Notes: a model not told the origin generated them from the sequence alone. Positions 53,964 through 63,894 are shown, counted from the first letter of the stretch. The stretch is DNA of 64,000 nucleotides from Chitinophaga sp. CF418 (GCF_900142925.1 NZ_FRCN01000010.1:62001-126000); one strand, 5' to 3'. Numbers and translations: made by a program.

Positions 53964-55532
53964 CTAATACCCGGGATTCTGCGCATCCACACCACCTGAT
54001 CCCAGCTTAGGGTTATTGTCAATTTCCTGCTGAGGAATTGGTAACAGTTCATCCCTGTTCACCCTGAAATAACTGATCGGATCTGTTGTGAAATATCCCT
54101 TTTTTCTCCATCTGAGGATGTCACGGTTCCTTATCTCCTCTCCTCCCAGTTCCACCATCTTTTCGTGCATAAGTGCCTTCGTTACCTGGTCTTTGCTGGA
54201 TACGGGGAATTGAGCGGTCGGATAATGCGGCATCAATACAGAAGGCCTGTCCCTTACCTGGTTAAGATAATCTACCGCAGCCACTGTATTACCCAGTTCA
54301 TTCTCACATTCCGCCAGCATCAGCAACACTTCCGCATAGCGAATGATACGCTGATTGTTTCCTCCGGGATGATAGGACGCAGTAGATACGCTCTGCTTAT
54401 AGATCAGCATAAACTTGCGCCAGCTGACCTTTTTCGTCACACCACGTACAGTGGAAGCATTACCATTCTGCATGGCATCTGTCAGTACGTCTGCATCGTT
54501 ATTGAATTTGTCGCCTGTTTCATATACTGACTCTTTATACCGTGGATCTGTTTTAGCAGCACCACTCGCCGTATTCTCAAATTCGTTGAGATATTTATCG
54601 GAAGGAATAAGGTTCCTCCATGCCAGCGGACAATACTCCTGGTTGCGGATAGTAGATTGCGCCGTTCCTGAACCGTCGCCGGTACCATTCCAGTCAAAGC
54701 TATTGTCTCCCCTATCGAAGTATACCGCTTCCCATATGGACTCGGCATTAAATTCTGTTTCTTCAAGGAAGTTGTCGCTGTAATTATTCACCAGGCGATA
54801 CAGCCCTGCACCCGTCACTTTCAACAGTGCTGCCTTTGCTGCTGCATAATCGCCCTTTTGCATGTTCACCCTGCCCAGCATTGCATTCGCTGCACCGGAT
54901 GTTGGCCGGCCCAGGTCTGCTGTTCCATATGTAGCTTTTAATACACCACCGGCCTCTGTCAGGTCTTTGATGATCTGAGTATATACAGCATCTTCAGTAG
55001 CCCTTGCCTGGAACTGATCAGGACCACTCACCACAGTGGTATACACCGGTACTGGTCCCCAGAGGCTCACCAGTTCAAAATAAGCCCATGCCCTGAAGAA
55101 TTTAGCTTCTGCAACACATTGGTCTCTTACCGCATCATTGTCGGTCACATCAGGCGCACTACCTATCACGGTATTAGCGCGGTGAATAACAGTATAGAGG
55201 CCCCTCCATACGCTATTCATCACAGAATTGTCGGAAGTAGTTGCACCGTTCAGCATCTGCGCCCTTGGCAGTTCCAGCTGTCCGCCGCCGGAAGCAACGT
55301 CATCACTTCTGAGATCTTCCACGAAGAACCATTCACGGGCAACGAGATTGCCTGCGTGAAAAGAAGAATAAATGGCATTGGTGCCTTTCTGCATCTCAAC
55401 GCTATTCTTAAAATATTTATCCAGTGTGGCATAACTGGGATTTGTTTTATCCAGGTCCTTATTACAGGCTATGGTGAAAACTGCCGCCATTACAACGGCT
55501 ATAGTGATCCTATTGGAAATATGTTTTTTCAT
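53964..55532 (-). CDS. RagB/SusD-family lipoprotein (glycan binding)
   Basis: 522 residues. The signal has the lipobox FTIACNKD (Cys23). The N-terminal SusD region shows YKESVY- and WRGLYTVIHRANTVI-type helices, and the C-terminal RagB region ends with RWRKKGYFTTDPISYFRVNR, then DELLPIPQQEIDNNPKLGSG. It binds oligosaccharides at the surface over the SusC channel encoded 21 bp upstream. Together with GH35, GH43 and rhamnosidase genes it points to a branched pectin- or arabinogalactan-like substrate. Confidence 0.95.
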   Translation of the reverse strand: MKKHISNRITIAVVMAAVFTIACNKDLDKTNPSYATLDKYFKNSVEMQKGTNAIYSSFHAGNLVAREWFFVEDLRSDDVASGGGQLELPRAQMLNGATTSDNSVMNSVWRGLYTVIHRANTVIGSAPDVTDNDAVRDQCVAEAKFFRAWAYFELVSLWGPVPVYTTVVSGPDQFQARATEDAVYTQIIKDLTEAGGVLKATYGTADLGRPTSGAANAMLGRVNMQKGDYAAAKAALLKVTGAGLYRLVNNYSDNFLEETEFNAESIWEAVYFDRGDNSFDWNGTGDGSGTAQSTIRNQEYCPLAWRNLIPSDKYLNEFENTASGAAKTDPRYKESVYETGDKFNNDADVLTDAMQNGNASTVRGVTKKVSWRKFMLIYKQSVSTASYHPGGNNQRIIRYAEVLLMLAECENELGNTVAAVDYLNQVRDRPSVLMPHYPTAQFPVSSKDQVTKALMHEKMVELGGEEIRNRDILRWRKKGYFTTDPISYFRVNRDELLPIPQQEIDNNPKLGSGGVDAQNPGY

Positions 55533-55553
55533 GTCTGATTTTTTTGCTGCTCA

Positions 55554-58500
55554 TTAGAAACCTACCTGCAGGCCAAACTGGAAAGATCTTGCAGAAGGAT
55601 ACTGGCCATAATCGATACCATTGGTGAGTGTTGTGTTCTTTGATCCGATCTCAGGGTCCCATCCTTTATAGGAAGTGAAAGTGAGCAGGTTCTGGGAAGA
55701 AACATATACCCTGAAACTGCTTACTGCTCCATGCGCAAAGTTGCGCAGGGTTGAAGAAGGAATAGTATAACCCAGGATCACATTTTTCAACCTCAGATAA
55801 GAACCGCTCTCGATCCAACGGTCCGATACGCGGGCATTCTGGTTAGGATCGCCGCTAATGGCCCTTGGCATGTCGGCATTGCGATTCTCAGGCGTCCATG
55901 CATTCAGCACTTCAACACCTGCCCCGAACAAACGGGCCATACCTTCACGCAGTACCCTCGTACCATTGAAGATCTTGTTGCCCTGTACACCCTGGAAAAA
56001 GAGTGAAAGGTCAAAGTTCTTATAGTTGGCACCGGCATTGAGCGCATATGTGAATTTAGGGATATAGGACCCCAGGAAGGTACGGTCAGCAGCTGTGATC
56101 TTACCATCGTTGTTAAGGTCTTTGAACTTGATATCGCCCGGAGCAGTTGATTTAGCCGGATTACTACCTGGTATCTGCACAGGGCTCTTGTTCACATCGT
56201 CCTGGCTCTGGAAAATACCGTCCACCACATATCCATAGAAAGACTGAATAGGCTGCCCGGCTACAGTACGGGTAATGCTACCGTTACCAAAATCGGCATC
56301 AGCGCCATCATCGATAGTAGCGCCCGGGGTATTCAGGCTTAATATTTTGTTCCTGATAAAGCCGATATTACCGGTTACATTCCATTTAAAGCTACCGCCT
56401 GTTTTGTTGTACCCTAACTGCAGGTCAACACCGGTATTCCTCATGGACGCAGCATTCAGCTGGGAACCCGTTCCACCGAAACCGAAGCTGTAAGGAGTTG
56501 GAATAGTCAGGATCAGATTATCTGTTTGACGGCGGTACCATTCTGCCGTAAAGGTGATACTGTTATGGAACAATCCGAGGTCCAGACCAACGTTCAGCTG
56601 TTTGGTCTTTTCCCATTCCAGGTTGCTGCTCGCCAGCTGATTGTAATAAGATGCATTGCCCACAGTAATGGTATTACCAAAAGGATAACTGGCGCCATTC
56701 GCCTGCACCACTGCCTGCCATGGATATTCATTGGCCAGTACAGAGTTCTGCAGGGCAGGGAAAATGCCGATTGCATTCAGCCCTGTAATACCCCATCCGC
56801 CACGCAGCTTTAACTCGGAGATCGCAGCCACCTGTTTGATAAAGGGTTCCTGGTCCATCTTCCAGCCTGCGGATACAGATGGGAAGTTCTGGAACTTCCT
56901 GCCAGGCGCCCATACAGAGAGCCCATCACGGCGGATAGCGCCACTCAGCAGGTACTTACCTGCGAAATCGTAACTGACACGGCCGATATAAGATTGTATC
57001 AATGAAGCGGTACGCGAAGAAAATGCTGTCACATTGGTAGCGCCTACAAGCGTTTCCCGGTCATTGGAACTCTGGTTACCCGTCTGTGATTCGCCAAAGT
57101 TATTCGCCTGCTGCCGCTCATATACAGCTACGGCGTTGATATGATGATTGCCGAAGGTTTTGTCGAAGGTGAGCTGTTCAGTGTATAATAATGTGGTCCT
57201 GTTCGCCCGCTCATCTGTAATAGTAGCGACAGTGGCATTCCTGCCCTTATCATTGTAAATAGGAGCGAAAACATGCTGAAACTGTGTAACATAATCGGCC
57301 CCAAAGGTAGAGCGGAAACTGAGCCAGGGGGTAAAGTTCACCTGTGCATACGCGGTACCCAGCAATTTAAAGATCTGGCGGTGTGCATCTCCCAACAACG
57401 TTGCATCCTCCACCGGGTTGGTAGGGTCAGCACCATCCACACTGTTTTCTGCATTCCGGTAGCCTCCGTTCGTAGTCGGATCATATACCGGCAGGTAAGG
57501 CAAGGCTCTTACCACATTGGCCAGGCGGGTCCTGTTGCCGGAAGTATTATCATAACGCTGTTTGGAATAAGAGAGGAGGATATTCTCTCCTACCGTGAAC
57601 ACCTTATTGATATTATGCTCGGAATTAATACGGAAATTGCCACGCTGATAATTCACGCCCTGTGTAATACCGTCCTGCTTAAGGTGACCGGCCGACATAT
57701 AATAACGGGAAGCATCACTACCGCCGCTTACAGACACATTGGACTGTGAGATCAGGGCTTTCCTGAAATAGGCATCCTGCCAGTCGGTATTTGTCTTTGC
57801 ATAGGTCTGTGAAGTACCGGTATATATAGGCTGATTGAAATTAGCGTCTTCCAGGCGGGGAGGCTTCGCAATGCCGGCTGCACCGTTCAATGCGCGCTCA
57901 TACTGCAGGTACTGCTGTGTATTGAGCAGATCGATAGTTTTCCAGGCAGACTGCACGCCTACATAAGAATCGAAGTTTACATGTGGCTTACCATCGCGGG
58001 AGCCTTTTTTGGTAGTAATAATGATCACCCCGTTTGTGGCACGGGAACCGTAAATAGCCGCCGCACTGGCGTCTTTCAATACCTCAACCGATTGTACATC
58101 CCTGCTGTCAAAACTTGCCAGGTTGGAAGTTGGAAAACCATCTATCACATACAAAGGGTCTGATGCATAACTGATGGAACTGATACCCCTGATCCTCACA
58201 ATAGGATCAGCTCCCGGCGTACCATTGTTGGTAACGGTTACGCCTGCAACCCTTCCCTGCAGCGCCTGTTGAACGCTGACAACGGGCAGCTCGCTGATCG
58301 TTTTGCTGCTTACCGAAGCCACCGAACCAGTGAGGGAGCTTTTCTTCTGTGCACCATATCCTATCACCACCATCTGTTCGAGCGACTGCATATTCGGGGC
58401 AAGGCTTATTTCATAATTTGCCCCACTCCCTACAGTGACATGGTTGGGAGTATACCCTATGAAGCTGAATTGCAGCACCTCTCCGGAAGCTGCATTAATA

Positions 58501-58739
58501 GTATAGGCTCCCTCAGCATTGGTAACCGTCCCCCTGCTGGTATTCCTGACAGAGACCGTAACCCCCGATAGTGGCTTTCCTGTCTCGTCAGTGACTTTAC
58601 CTTTTATTGGCTGACCGCCCTGACCGTACACTACAGTAAACAGCAATAATGCTAGTACAGTCAGCAACGCCGGAAGTAACCGCTGCCTCCTGCCGGAAGC
58701 CGGACATCTCCGGAAAAAAACTCGTAAAGCAAGTTTCAT
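55554..58739 (-). CDS. SusC/RagA-family TonB-dependent transporter
   Basis: 1061 residues. A signal segment (about 23-40) is followed by a carboxypeptidase-regulatory-like domain (GKVTDETGKPLSGVTVSVRN), the plug (QKKSSLTGSVASVSSKTISE to VRIRGISSISYASDPLYVID), and the barrel ending RSFQFGLQVGF. There is no STN domain, so unlike the operon at 28-34 kb it is not signalled through FecR. A LacI operator at 58988-58997 lies 250 bp upstream. It imports oligosaccharides across the outer membrane. Confidence 0.95.
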   Translation of the reverse strand: MKLALRVFFRRCPASGRRQRLLPALLTVLALLLFTVVYGQGGQPIKGKVTDETGKPLSGVTVSVRNTSRGTVTNAEGAYTINAASGEVLQFSFIGYTPNHVTVGSGANYEISLAPNMQSLEQMVVIGYGAQKKSSLTGSVASVSSKTISELPVVSVQQALQGRVAGVTVTNNGTPGADPIVRIRGISSISYASDPLYVIDGFPTSNLASFDSRDVQSVEVLKDASAAAIYGSRATNGVIIITTKKGSRDGKPHVNFDSYVGVQSAWKTIDLLNTQQYLQYERALNGAAGIAKPPRLEDANFNQPIYTGTSQTYAKTNTDWQDAYFRKALISQSNVSVSGGSDASRYYMSAGHLKQDGITQGVNYQRGNFRINSEHNINKVFTVGENILLSYSKQRYDNTSGNRTRLANVVRALPYLPVYDPTTNGGYRNAENSVDGADPTNPVEDATLLGDAHRQIFKLLGTAYAQVNFTPWLSFRSTFGADYVTQFQHVFAPIYNDKGRNATVATITDERANRTTLLYTEQLTFDKTFGNHHINAVAVYERQQANNFGESQTGNQSSNDRETLVGATNVTAFSSRTASLIQSYIGRVSYDFAGKYLLSGAIRRDGLSVWAPGRKFQNFPSVSAGWKMDQEPFIKQVAAISELKLRGGWGITGLNAIGIFPALQNSVLANEYPWQAVVQANGASYPFGNTITVGNASYYNQLASSNLEWEKTKQLNVGLDLGLFHNSITFTAEWYRRQTDNLILTIPTPYSFGFGGTGSQLNAASMRNTGVDLQLGYNKTGGSFKWNVTGNIGFIRNKILSLNTPGATIDDGADADFGNGSITRTVAGQPIQSFYGYVVDGIFQSQDDVNKSPVQIPGSNPAKSTAPGDIKFKDLNNDGKITAADRTFLGSYIPKFTYALNAGANYKNFDLSLFFQGVQGNKIFNGTRVLREGMARLFGAGVEVLNAWTPENRNADMPRAISGDPNQNARVSDRWIESGSYLRLKNVILGYTIPSSTLRNFAHGAVSSFRVYVSSQNLLTFTSYKGWDPEIGSKNTTLTNGIDYGQYPSARSFQFGLQVGF

Positions 58740-59109
58740 AACGCGTGAATTGATAGTTTTTTAAATGATAAAATGGTAACAAAACAAAAAAATGTCAATT
58801 TAACACCTATAAGTAATCCCATGACGGCGTAAGGCCAATTCCGGGTAAACACAGTAATTTCAAACGGGAATCAAATCGGGTCTTACTTATCTTGGTTCTT
58901 AAGCTCAATCGCAGCGTGAAGTACATACATAATTGGCAGATTATTTGGTCTAAGCTTATCAATAATTGGTTAATATTTCTCAAATCACAATCGGTTGCGT
59001 AAATTGAGATCGTAAACCCGAAAGAATAAACAAAAAAAGATCAGGGAACAGGAACAAGAACATTGTAGTACTGATACATTAATTATTGTATTCATTTTAC
59101 ACACCACGT
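58740..59109. other. Divergent regulatory region of the glycan locus
   Basis: 370 bp between susC (leftward) and the response-regulator gene (rightward). It holds the LacI-type operator at 58988-58997. The first 60 bp ahead of susC are A/T-rich. I could not point to an exact -7 box. Confidence 0.5.
58988..58997. promoter_or_regulatory. LacI-type operator upstream of susC, site 3
   Basis: CAATCGGTTG is the exact reverse complement of site 1 (CAACCGATTG); the identity extends to 13 bases (58985-58997). This links the susC operon to the LacI protein encoded at 51712. Confidence 0.6.
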
Positions 59110-59901
59110 ATGCAAGACACACTATTATTAGTAGATGGCAATAGGGATAAGCTGCAAGTCCTATCAGAAAACCTCGGTGAAGACTACCTTATTTTCACTG
59201 CAGAAAACGGGCAACAGGCGCTCGACATGATAGAAAAACACTCTGTCCGGATGATCATTTCCGATAGCCATACTCCACAGGTCAATGGCTTCGACCTCTG
59301 TACCCGGTTAAAAACAAGCCTGAACTACTCACATATTCCCATCATTCTGCTGACGGCCCCCAACAGGTTGCAATCCAGGCTGGATGGCCTGAAAGCGGGC
59401 GCCGACGCCTGTATTGAGACCCCATTCTCTCCTGAACATCTGAAAGCACAGATCAGCAACCTGCTGAATAACCGTAAGAAGATCAGGGCCTATTACACCA
59501 GGTATCCCCTGGCACATATGAGTACAATGGCTTATTCCAGGACAGATGAAGACTTCCTGATCATACTGCACAACCTGATCATGGAAAACATAGAAAACCC
59601 GGAACTGGATGTGGAGCTGCTGGCAAAACTGATGAACATCAGCGTACCTACCTTATACAGAAAGATCAAAACCCTGTCTGATCTTACACCAAATGAGCTG
59701 CTGACTGTAACAAGAATGAAGAAAGCTGCGGAACTATTGACGGGTACGGGTTATAAAATATTCGAAGTGGCCATCATGGTGGGGTTCAACTCTCAGAGCA
59801 GCTTTGGAAAGGCTTTTTTGAAACAGTTTAATATGACGCCTACCGCATTTCAGCAAATAAGGAAGGAAGAAAGATATTCGGCCAGAAAATTTACGCTGTA
59901 A
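59110..59901 (+). CDS. Response regulator with degenerate receiver and AraC-type output
   Basis: 263 residues from the ATG at 59110 (an upstream alternative is at 59086). The receiver (1-125) keeps the phosphoacceptor Asp52 in MIISDSHTPQVNG and Thr82 in ILLTAPN. However, the second acidic residue is Gly10 (LLVDGN instead of VDDN), and the switch Lys is Thr104 (IETPF instead of TKPF). The C-terminal AraC double HTH (about 160-263) has LDVELLAKLMNISVPTLYRK and GYKIFEVAIMVGFNSQSSFG. Such proteins resemble the C-terminal end of hybrid two-component systems. It is divergent from susC and may add a second level of control. Confidence 0.9.
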   Translation: MQDTLLLVDGNRDKLQVLSENLGEDYLIFTAENGQQALDMIEKHSVRMIISDSHTPQVNGFDLCTRLKTSLNYSHIPIILLTAPNRLQSRLDGLKAGADACIETPFSPEHLKAQISNLLNNRKKIRAYYTRYPLAHMSTMAYSRTDEDFLIILHNLIMENIENPELDVELLAKLMNISVPTLYRKIKTLSDLTPNELLTVTRMKKAAELLTGTGYKIFEVAIMVGFNSQSSFGKAFLKQFNMTPTAFQQIRKEERYSARKFTL

Positions 59902-60171
59902 TTATCCTCTCAGCCATCTGATCATTGCCGGAAATGGCTTTGCGCCATTCTTCTGTGCATTGACGGCATCATAACAAAACCCTGCCCATTGCAGTAATGG
60001 CAGATAAAGCATATTTCCGGCGCCATATTGTTCCAGATACCAATCTGACGATCCTTTGTAACCATAAGGATGAAAAACGACCGCGGGATCAATGTTGAGA
60101 TGCACACAGGCCGCATAACTCCAGGCGATAGCCATCATTTCCTCGCAGGCCTCCGCTGCAAAAAAAGGCAC
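59902..60171 (-). pseudogene. 5'-truncated copy of the HExxH protein gene
   Basis: 89 codons matching the C-terminal half of the protein at 43061-43576: EEMMAIAWSYAACVHLNIDP here, with Glu for the Asn of NIDP in the other copy, and both end in MI(R/K)WLR(G/E). The N-terminal half with the HEAGH motif is missing. Homology begins about 10 codons after the frame leaves the rho-independent terminator of the neighbouring operon; the only possible start is a GTG inside that terminator. Its stop abuts the response-regulator stop. It is a remnant, unlikely to be functional. Confidence 0.75.
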
Positions 60172-60190
60172 CCGTATAAAACGGATGCCC
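60160..60190 (-). terminator. Rho-independent terminator of the TlpA operon
   Basis: On the minus strand GGCATCCGT (60189-60181) pairs with ACGGGTGCC (60075-side, 60075 meaning plus positions 60167-60175) and is followed by seven Ts (60166-60160). It ends the leftward operon just after the TlpA gene. Confidence 0.85.
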
Positions 60191-60214
60191 TTGTTCCTCT
60201 TTTATAGAAAATAA

Positions 60215-61570
60215 TCACAGCAAACTTTCCAGTAAAGGCTTCAGTTCCGGCATAGAAGGCCTGGGAGCATCTACAGAAACAATATTACCTTGTTTATCAA
60301 ATACCATAAAACGGGGAATACCTGTTACGCCATAAAATTTCGCCATATCAGACCAGCCACTGGCAAACAACTGGATACCTCCCAGTTGCTTGTCTGTTAC
60401 GAAGCTTTTCCATTTTTCCCTATCCTTTGCCTCATCGACAGAAATACTTACGAAGGCAACGTTCTTACCCTCCATAGCAGATTCCAGTTCCTGCAGATAT
60501 GGTAGCTCTTTTTTGCAGGGCCCACACCAGGTCGCCCACATATCCACAAGCACCACTTTGCCTTTCAGGCTGCGCAGGCTAACGGTATCTCCTGCCATAT
60601 TCGGATAGGCAAAGTTATATCCTGTCGTGCCCTTTTTAAAGGTGCTGAGGGCCTTACGGGTATCAAAAAGGGCCTTCTGCATGTTGGAGGTTAAAAGATA
60701 TTGCTGATTGGCAGTGAATACCTCATCAAATTTCTCCAGGGATTTGTAGGATTTGAAGTCATTGACCAACCATACTCCCTTCAGTGTATCGTTGCAGATC
60801 CTGGATATGGATAATTGTACACGGTTACTAAGGGTCATGCTGTCATGCGCTATTGACGACAGTAAAGCATAACGCTGTATAAGATCGCTACCCTCGCCTA
60901 AAGCAAGAACATCCGCGGAACAATACCTGCCAGACTGGAGGATGCCCACGTAGTAACCGGGATAATATCCTTTGGAAGGCAAGGCGCTACGGGGCACTAA
61001 CAGTATGCTCATTGCGGCAAGCTCGAGATCTGCGTCCACAGTCATTGTCAGCAGGCGGTTAAACACAGTGTTCTTTGTACGGATGTTTTTTTTAAATGCC
61101 TCTGCTGATGGCTGAAATGCATCCAATGCCGGAAAGAAAGCCCTGTAAGTAGTAGTGTCGTTCAGGCTTGTTTTATTCTTCAGCGGCGTGATCATCTGCT
61201 GCCAGGAATAAAGCAACTGATTCTCGGCACTACCTTTCATCAGGGTATAGCCGCCACGATCATTCTGGATATCCAGTTCTATCTGCTCACCGGACTGCAG
61301 ATATACACGGATGTAATTCCTGCTGGCCTTATCGTCAACAGACATAGCCAGGTAATAATAACCAGTTGTAGGTATAGGGATAGCAAATGCAAAATTATGC
61401 TGTTCATCCAGGGTTGTACTGGCAAATTCCACCAGCTTACCTTCCCTGACGTTATAAAGTTTCATGCCGGTAGCTTTCTCTGGTCCGCATTTACCGCTGA
61501 TCATCGCTGGCATGGCATAAGTAGTCTGTATACCTGCCAGCATCGCCAGCAGGAAGAATATTTTCTTCAT
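60215..61570 (-). CDS. TlpA-family thioredoxin-like protein
   Basis: 451 residues with a signal peptide (about 1-19). The N-terminal 300 residues form a beta-rich then helical region typical of Bacteroidota TlpA proteins (DUF4369-like start). The thioredoxin domain (about 315-451) has MWATWCGPCKKELPYLQELE with the redox pair C349/C352 and the cis-Pro in GVTGIPRFMVFD. It reduces or isomerises disulfides in the periplasm. It is the last gene of the operon SusD-DUF4843-PKD-like-TlpA and lies 12 bp after its neighbour. Confidence 0.93.
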   Translation of the reverse strand: MKKIFFLLAMLAGIQTTYAMPAMISGKCGPEKATGMKLYNVREGKLVEFASTTLDEQHNFAFAIPIPTTGYYYLAMSVDDKASRNYIRVYLQSGEQIELDIQNDRGGYTLMKGSAENQLLYSWQQMITPLKNKTSLNDTTTYRAFFPALDAFQPSAEAFKKNIRTKNTVFNRLLTMTVDADLELAAMSILLVPRSALPSKGYYPGYYVGILQSGRYCSADVLALGEGSDLIQRYALLSSIAHDSMTLSNRVQLSISRICNDTLKGVWLVNDFKSYKSLEKFDEVFTANQQYLLTSNMQKALFDTRKALSTFKKGTTGYNFAYPNMAGDTVSLRSLKGKVVLVDMWATWCGPCKKELPYLQELESAMEGKNVAFVSISVDEAKDREKWKSFVTDKQLGGIQLFASGWSDMAKFYGVTGIPRFMVFDKQGNIVSVDAPRPSMPELKPLLESLL

Positions 61571-61582
61571 TGGAAAAATGAT

Positions 61583-63076
61583 TTAACGTTCTCTGTAAGT
61601 AATGCTTTTGATTTTACCGAAGCCGGCATATGATTCATTCAATATCAGGTTGCCGTTAACACCTGGTACGGTATACAACTCGAAGGTGCCACAGCTCTCT
61701 GACGGTAGTGCAGGGTCATACACCCCCACCTGCAATTTGTTATAATAGTTCTTTGCTCCTGTAAGACCGGTGGCCATGAAGCCATCAAACTTGAGGAAAG
61801 TGACTGATTTCTGTCCATAGTCAATCATCAGCTTACTTTGTTTAGTGCTGGCATCGTATTCATACAGCTTTCCTCCTACATTGTAAAACACATATCCCAT
61901 ATCCGGGCTTACTGCAAAGTTCTCCGCCTGCGAGATGGAAGTGGCAGGCATTTCGTCATAGTAGGTTTGTACAATATTGGTCGCGATATTAAATCTTGCG
62001 AGATAGTATTTTACATGTGCAGAGTCAAGTATTGCATAGGTATCTCCATTATTGAACCTGGTAGTTGCCATGTATACAAGGTCTTTCCCTGTTTTGTAAC
62101 TAAACACTGTTCCTGCAGGCATTTCCGTACAGTAGGCAGGCAGGCTGTAGATATGCTTTACGAAGCGCTTCTCATCCATATCATACAGAATATGTGTATT
62201 GGTAGAGTTGGATACATCGTTATAGTAAGCCACAAACGGAGACACCTTGAATGGAACAGACTGCCCATACATTACATTCACGGGCAGGCCGAAGTAGATA
62301 GAGAAGGTATATATGTAGTAGTACATATTACCGTCATTACCATGCAGGTATACCAAAGTTGCGGTACGGGAGGTAATTTTATCTGCATAGAAGCCGGCAG
62401 GCAGATCACTAAAGAAATCTGTCTGCAAGGGAGATTTCCATTTTAATGTTTCTCCATCCAGCCTGTGCGTGCCTGTAGTTGTACTTACATAGATGGTTTG
62501 ACTGGAAGCTGCAGTGGTCAACCTCGCAAACTTCACGTCCACAGGTAACCCACTGAGCGTAAGACCAGCGCCGATATTCCCTAGCAGATCATAAGTAGGT
62601 TTATACCCTTCAGTACCTTTAGACAGCATATCCAGCCTGCTTGTGCCATTCACTTCCGATAACAGCAGCCATCCCTCATATACGCTGGTCACAACAGTTA
62701 TCAGAAAACGCTTGCTGAAAGTAACACCTGTCTTCTTATCAGTTACGCGATAAAAGATGTCATATTTACCCGAAGTAAGGGTGATTCGTTCTTCCAGGTC
62801 CCGACTGTAAGATAGCGTATCCACATTGACGGTCTGCCCCGTATTAGCCAGGGATGCCAGCCACATATAACTATAAGCGCTTGTATCAGTACCCTTGTCT
62901 TTTGTAAAAGCGAGTATTGGCTTGACAGAGAATACGCTTCCGTAGTTAACAGTATATAAGCTGTCAATACCAGTAATACTTACCTCGTTAATATCAATAT
63001 AATCATAGTTGCCTTTGTCTTTATAACAACTACTCAATGCGAATACAGAGAGGATATATAAAAGTAGTTTCTTCAT
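61583..63076 (-). CDS. PKD-like family lipoprotein
   Basis: 497 residues with a lipobox (ALSSCYKDKGNYDY, Cys17). The start CYKDKGNYDY and the following beta-rich domain (VSITGIDSLYTVNYGSVFSV to TYKYMWLA-type strands) are characteristic of the Bacteroidota PKD-like family that accompanies SusC/SusD-DUF4843 operons. The second half (about 130-480) looks like a beta-propeller, with repeated aromatic-rich strands. It is probably a surface-exposed binding protein; its ligand is unknown. Confidence 0.88.
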   Translation of the reverse strand: MKKLLLYILSVFALSSCYKDKGNYDYIDINEVSITGIDSLYTVNYGSVFSVKPILAFTKDKGTDTSAYSYMWLASLANTGQTVNVDTLSYSRDLEERITLTSGKYDIFYRVTDKKTGVTFSKRFLITVVTSVYEGWLLLSEVNGTSRLDMLSKGTEGYKPTYDLLGNIGAGLTLSGLPVDVKFARLTTAASSQTIYVSTTTGTHRLDGETLKWKSPLQTDFFSDLPAGFYADKITSRTATLVYLHGNDGNMYYYIYTFSIYFGLPVNVMYGQSVPFKVSPFVAYYNDVSNSTNTHILYDMDEKRFVKHIYSLPAYCTEMPAGTVFSYKTGKDLVYMATTRFNNGDTYAILDSAHVKYYLARFNIATNIVQTYYDEMPATSISQAENFAVSPDMGYVFYNVGGKLYEYDASTKQSKLMIDYGQKSVTFLKFDGFMATGLTGAKNYYNKLQVGVYDPALPSESCGTFELYTVPGVNGNLILNESYAGFGKIKSITYRER

Positions 63077-63125
63077 GTTAAAGAGATAAAAATGATGGTG
63101 AAATGTTTACTGTATCCCATCCGGG

Positions 63126-63875
63126 TCATTGTGACAAAGTGCCCATGATCATTTCAGTGCCGTCGTCTTCATAGATCGTATTACCGCTGTCCTTTTGCTG
63201 ATTAAGGTAACGCTGCATCGCCTTTCCGATGTAGATCACTTCTGCTACAGCTATCGTTGTAAAATCGTTCACCGTCATATTCAGCTGACTGCAGATCAGC
63301 AGTATCTTTTTGCGGGAGAAAGTACCGAGATACCCATCCAGCCAACGGCCTGGCTTTGCGATCTGATCATCGATATATAATGTGAGAGTCGAGGTGGATA
63401 CACCTTTTTTGCTGTCAGGCTGCGTAATAGTAGTGTCGAAGTCCTGATTAGGCTGTAGTTGCAATTGCAACCTGTATTGCTGTTGCGACATTTCTGCTGT
63501 GCGGTAAATGTGTACCGGTATATAAACTACTGACTGATTGGCCGGCAGCACATATGTAGTTGTCAGTGGCTCATAATGTACACCCGCTATTGCGGTGGTG
63601 GCACTGTCTACCACCTGTATGTTAATAGCCCTGTCATGATCTGCCTGTATACCCATCAGGGAGATCTGTACCTTCAATGTACTATCAGTGACTTGTTCAT
63701 TTGCCAGCGAGAAAGTGAACAGCGTAGTATCTATACGCTCAGGATTCCTTTGGTTGCTGGTATGTAATGAGTAATCAAAGTACAGCAGCGACTTGCCACT
63801 GTAGAGATCTATAGTTTCTTTTCTGCAGCCGAGCAGTGCGAAATACAATATGGCTGCTATATAAAATCCTTTCAT
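63126..63875 (-). CDS. DUF4843 lipoprotein
   Basis: 249 residues. The lipobox ALLGCRKET places the Cys at 17. The conserved beginning LYSGKSLLYFDY, then TLFTFSLA and the middle VHYEPLTTTYVLPANQSVVY match DUF4843. The C-terminal part has WLDGYLGTFSRKKILLICS. The family has no known function but is always found after SusD genes in operons with PKD-like and TlpA proteins, as here. Probably a surface lipoprotein that assists the SusC/SusD pair. Confidence 0.9.
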   Translation of the reverse strand: MKGFYIAAILYFALLGCRKETIDLYSGKSLLYFDYSLHTSNQRNPERIDTTLFTFSLANEQVTDSTLKVQISLMGIQADHDRAINIQVVDSATTAIAGVHYEPLTTTYVLPANQSVVYIPVHIYRTAEMSQQQYRLQLQLQPNQDFDTTITQPDSKKGVSTSTLTLYIDDQIAKPGRWLDGYLGTFSRKKILLICSQLNMTVNDFTTIAVAEVIYIGKAMQRYLNQQKDSGNTIYEDDGTEMIMGTLSQ

Positions 63876-63894
63876 GATGTCAGTAATAAGAAGA

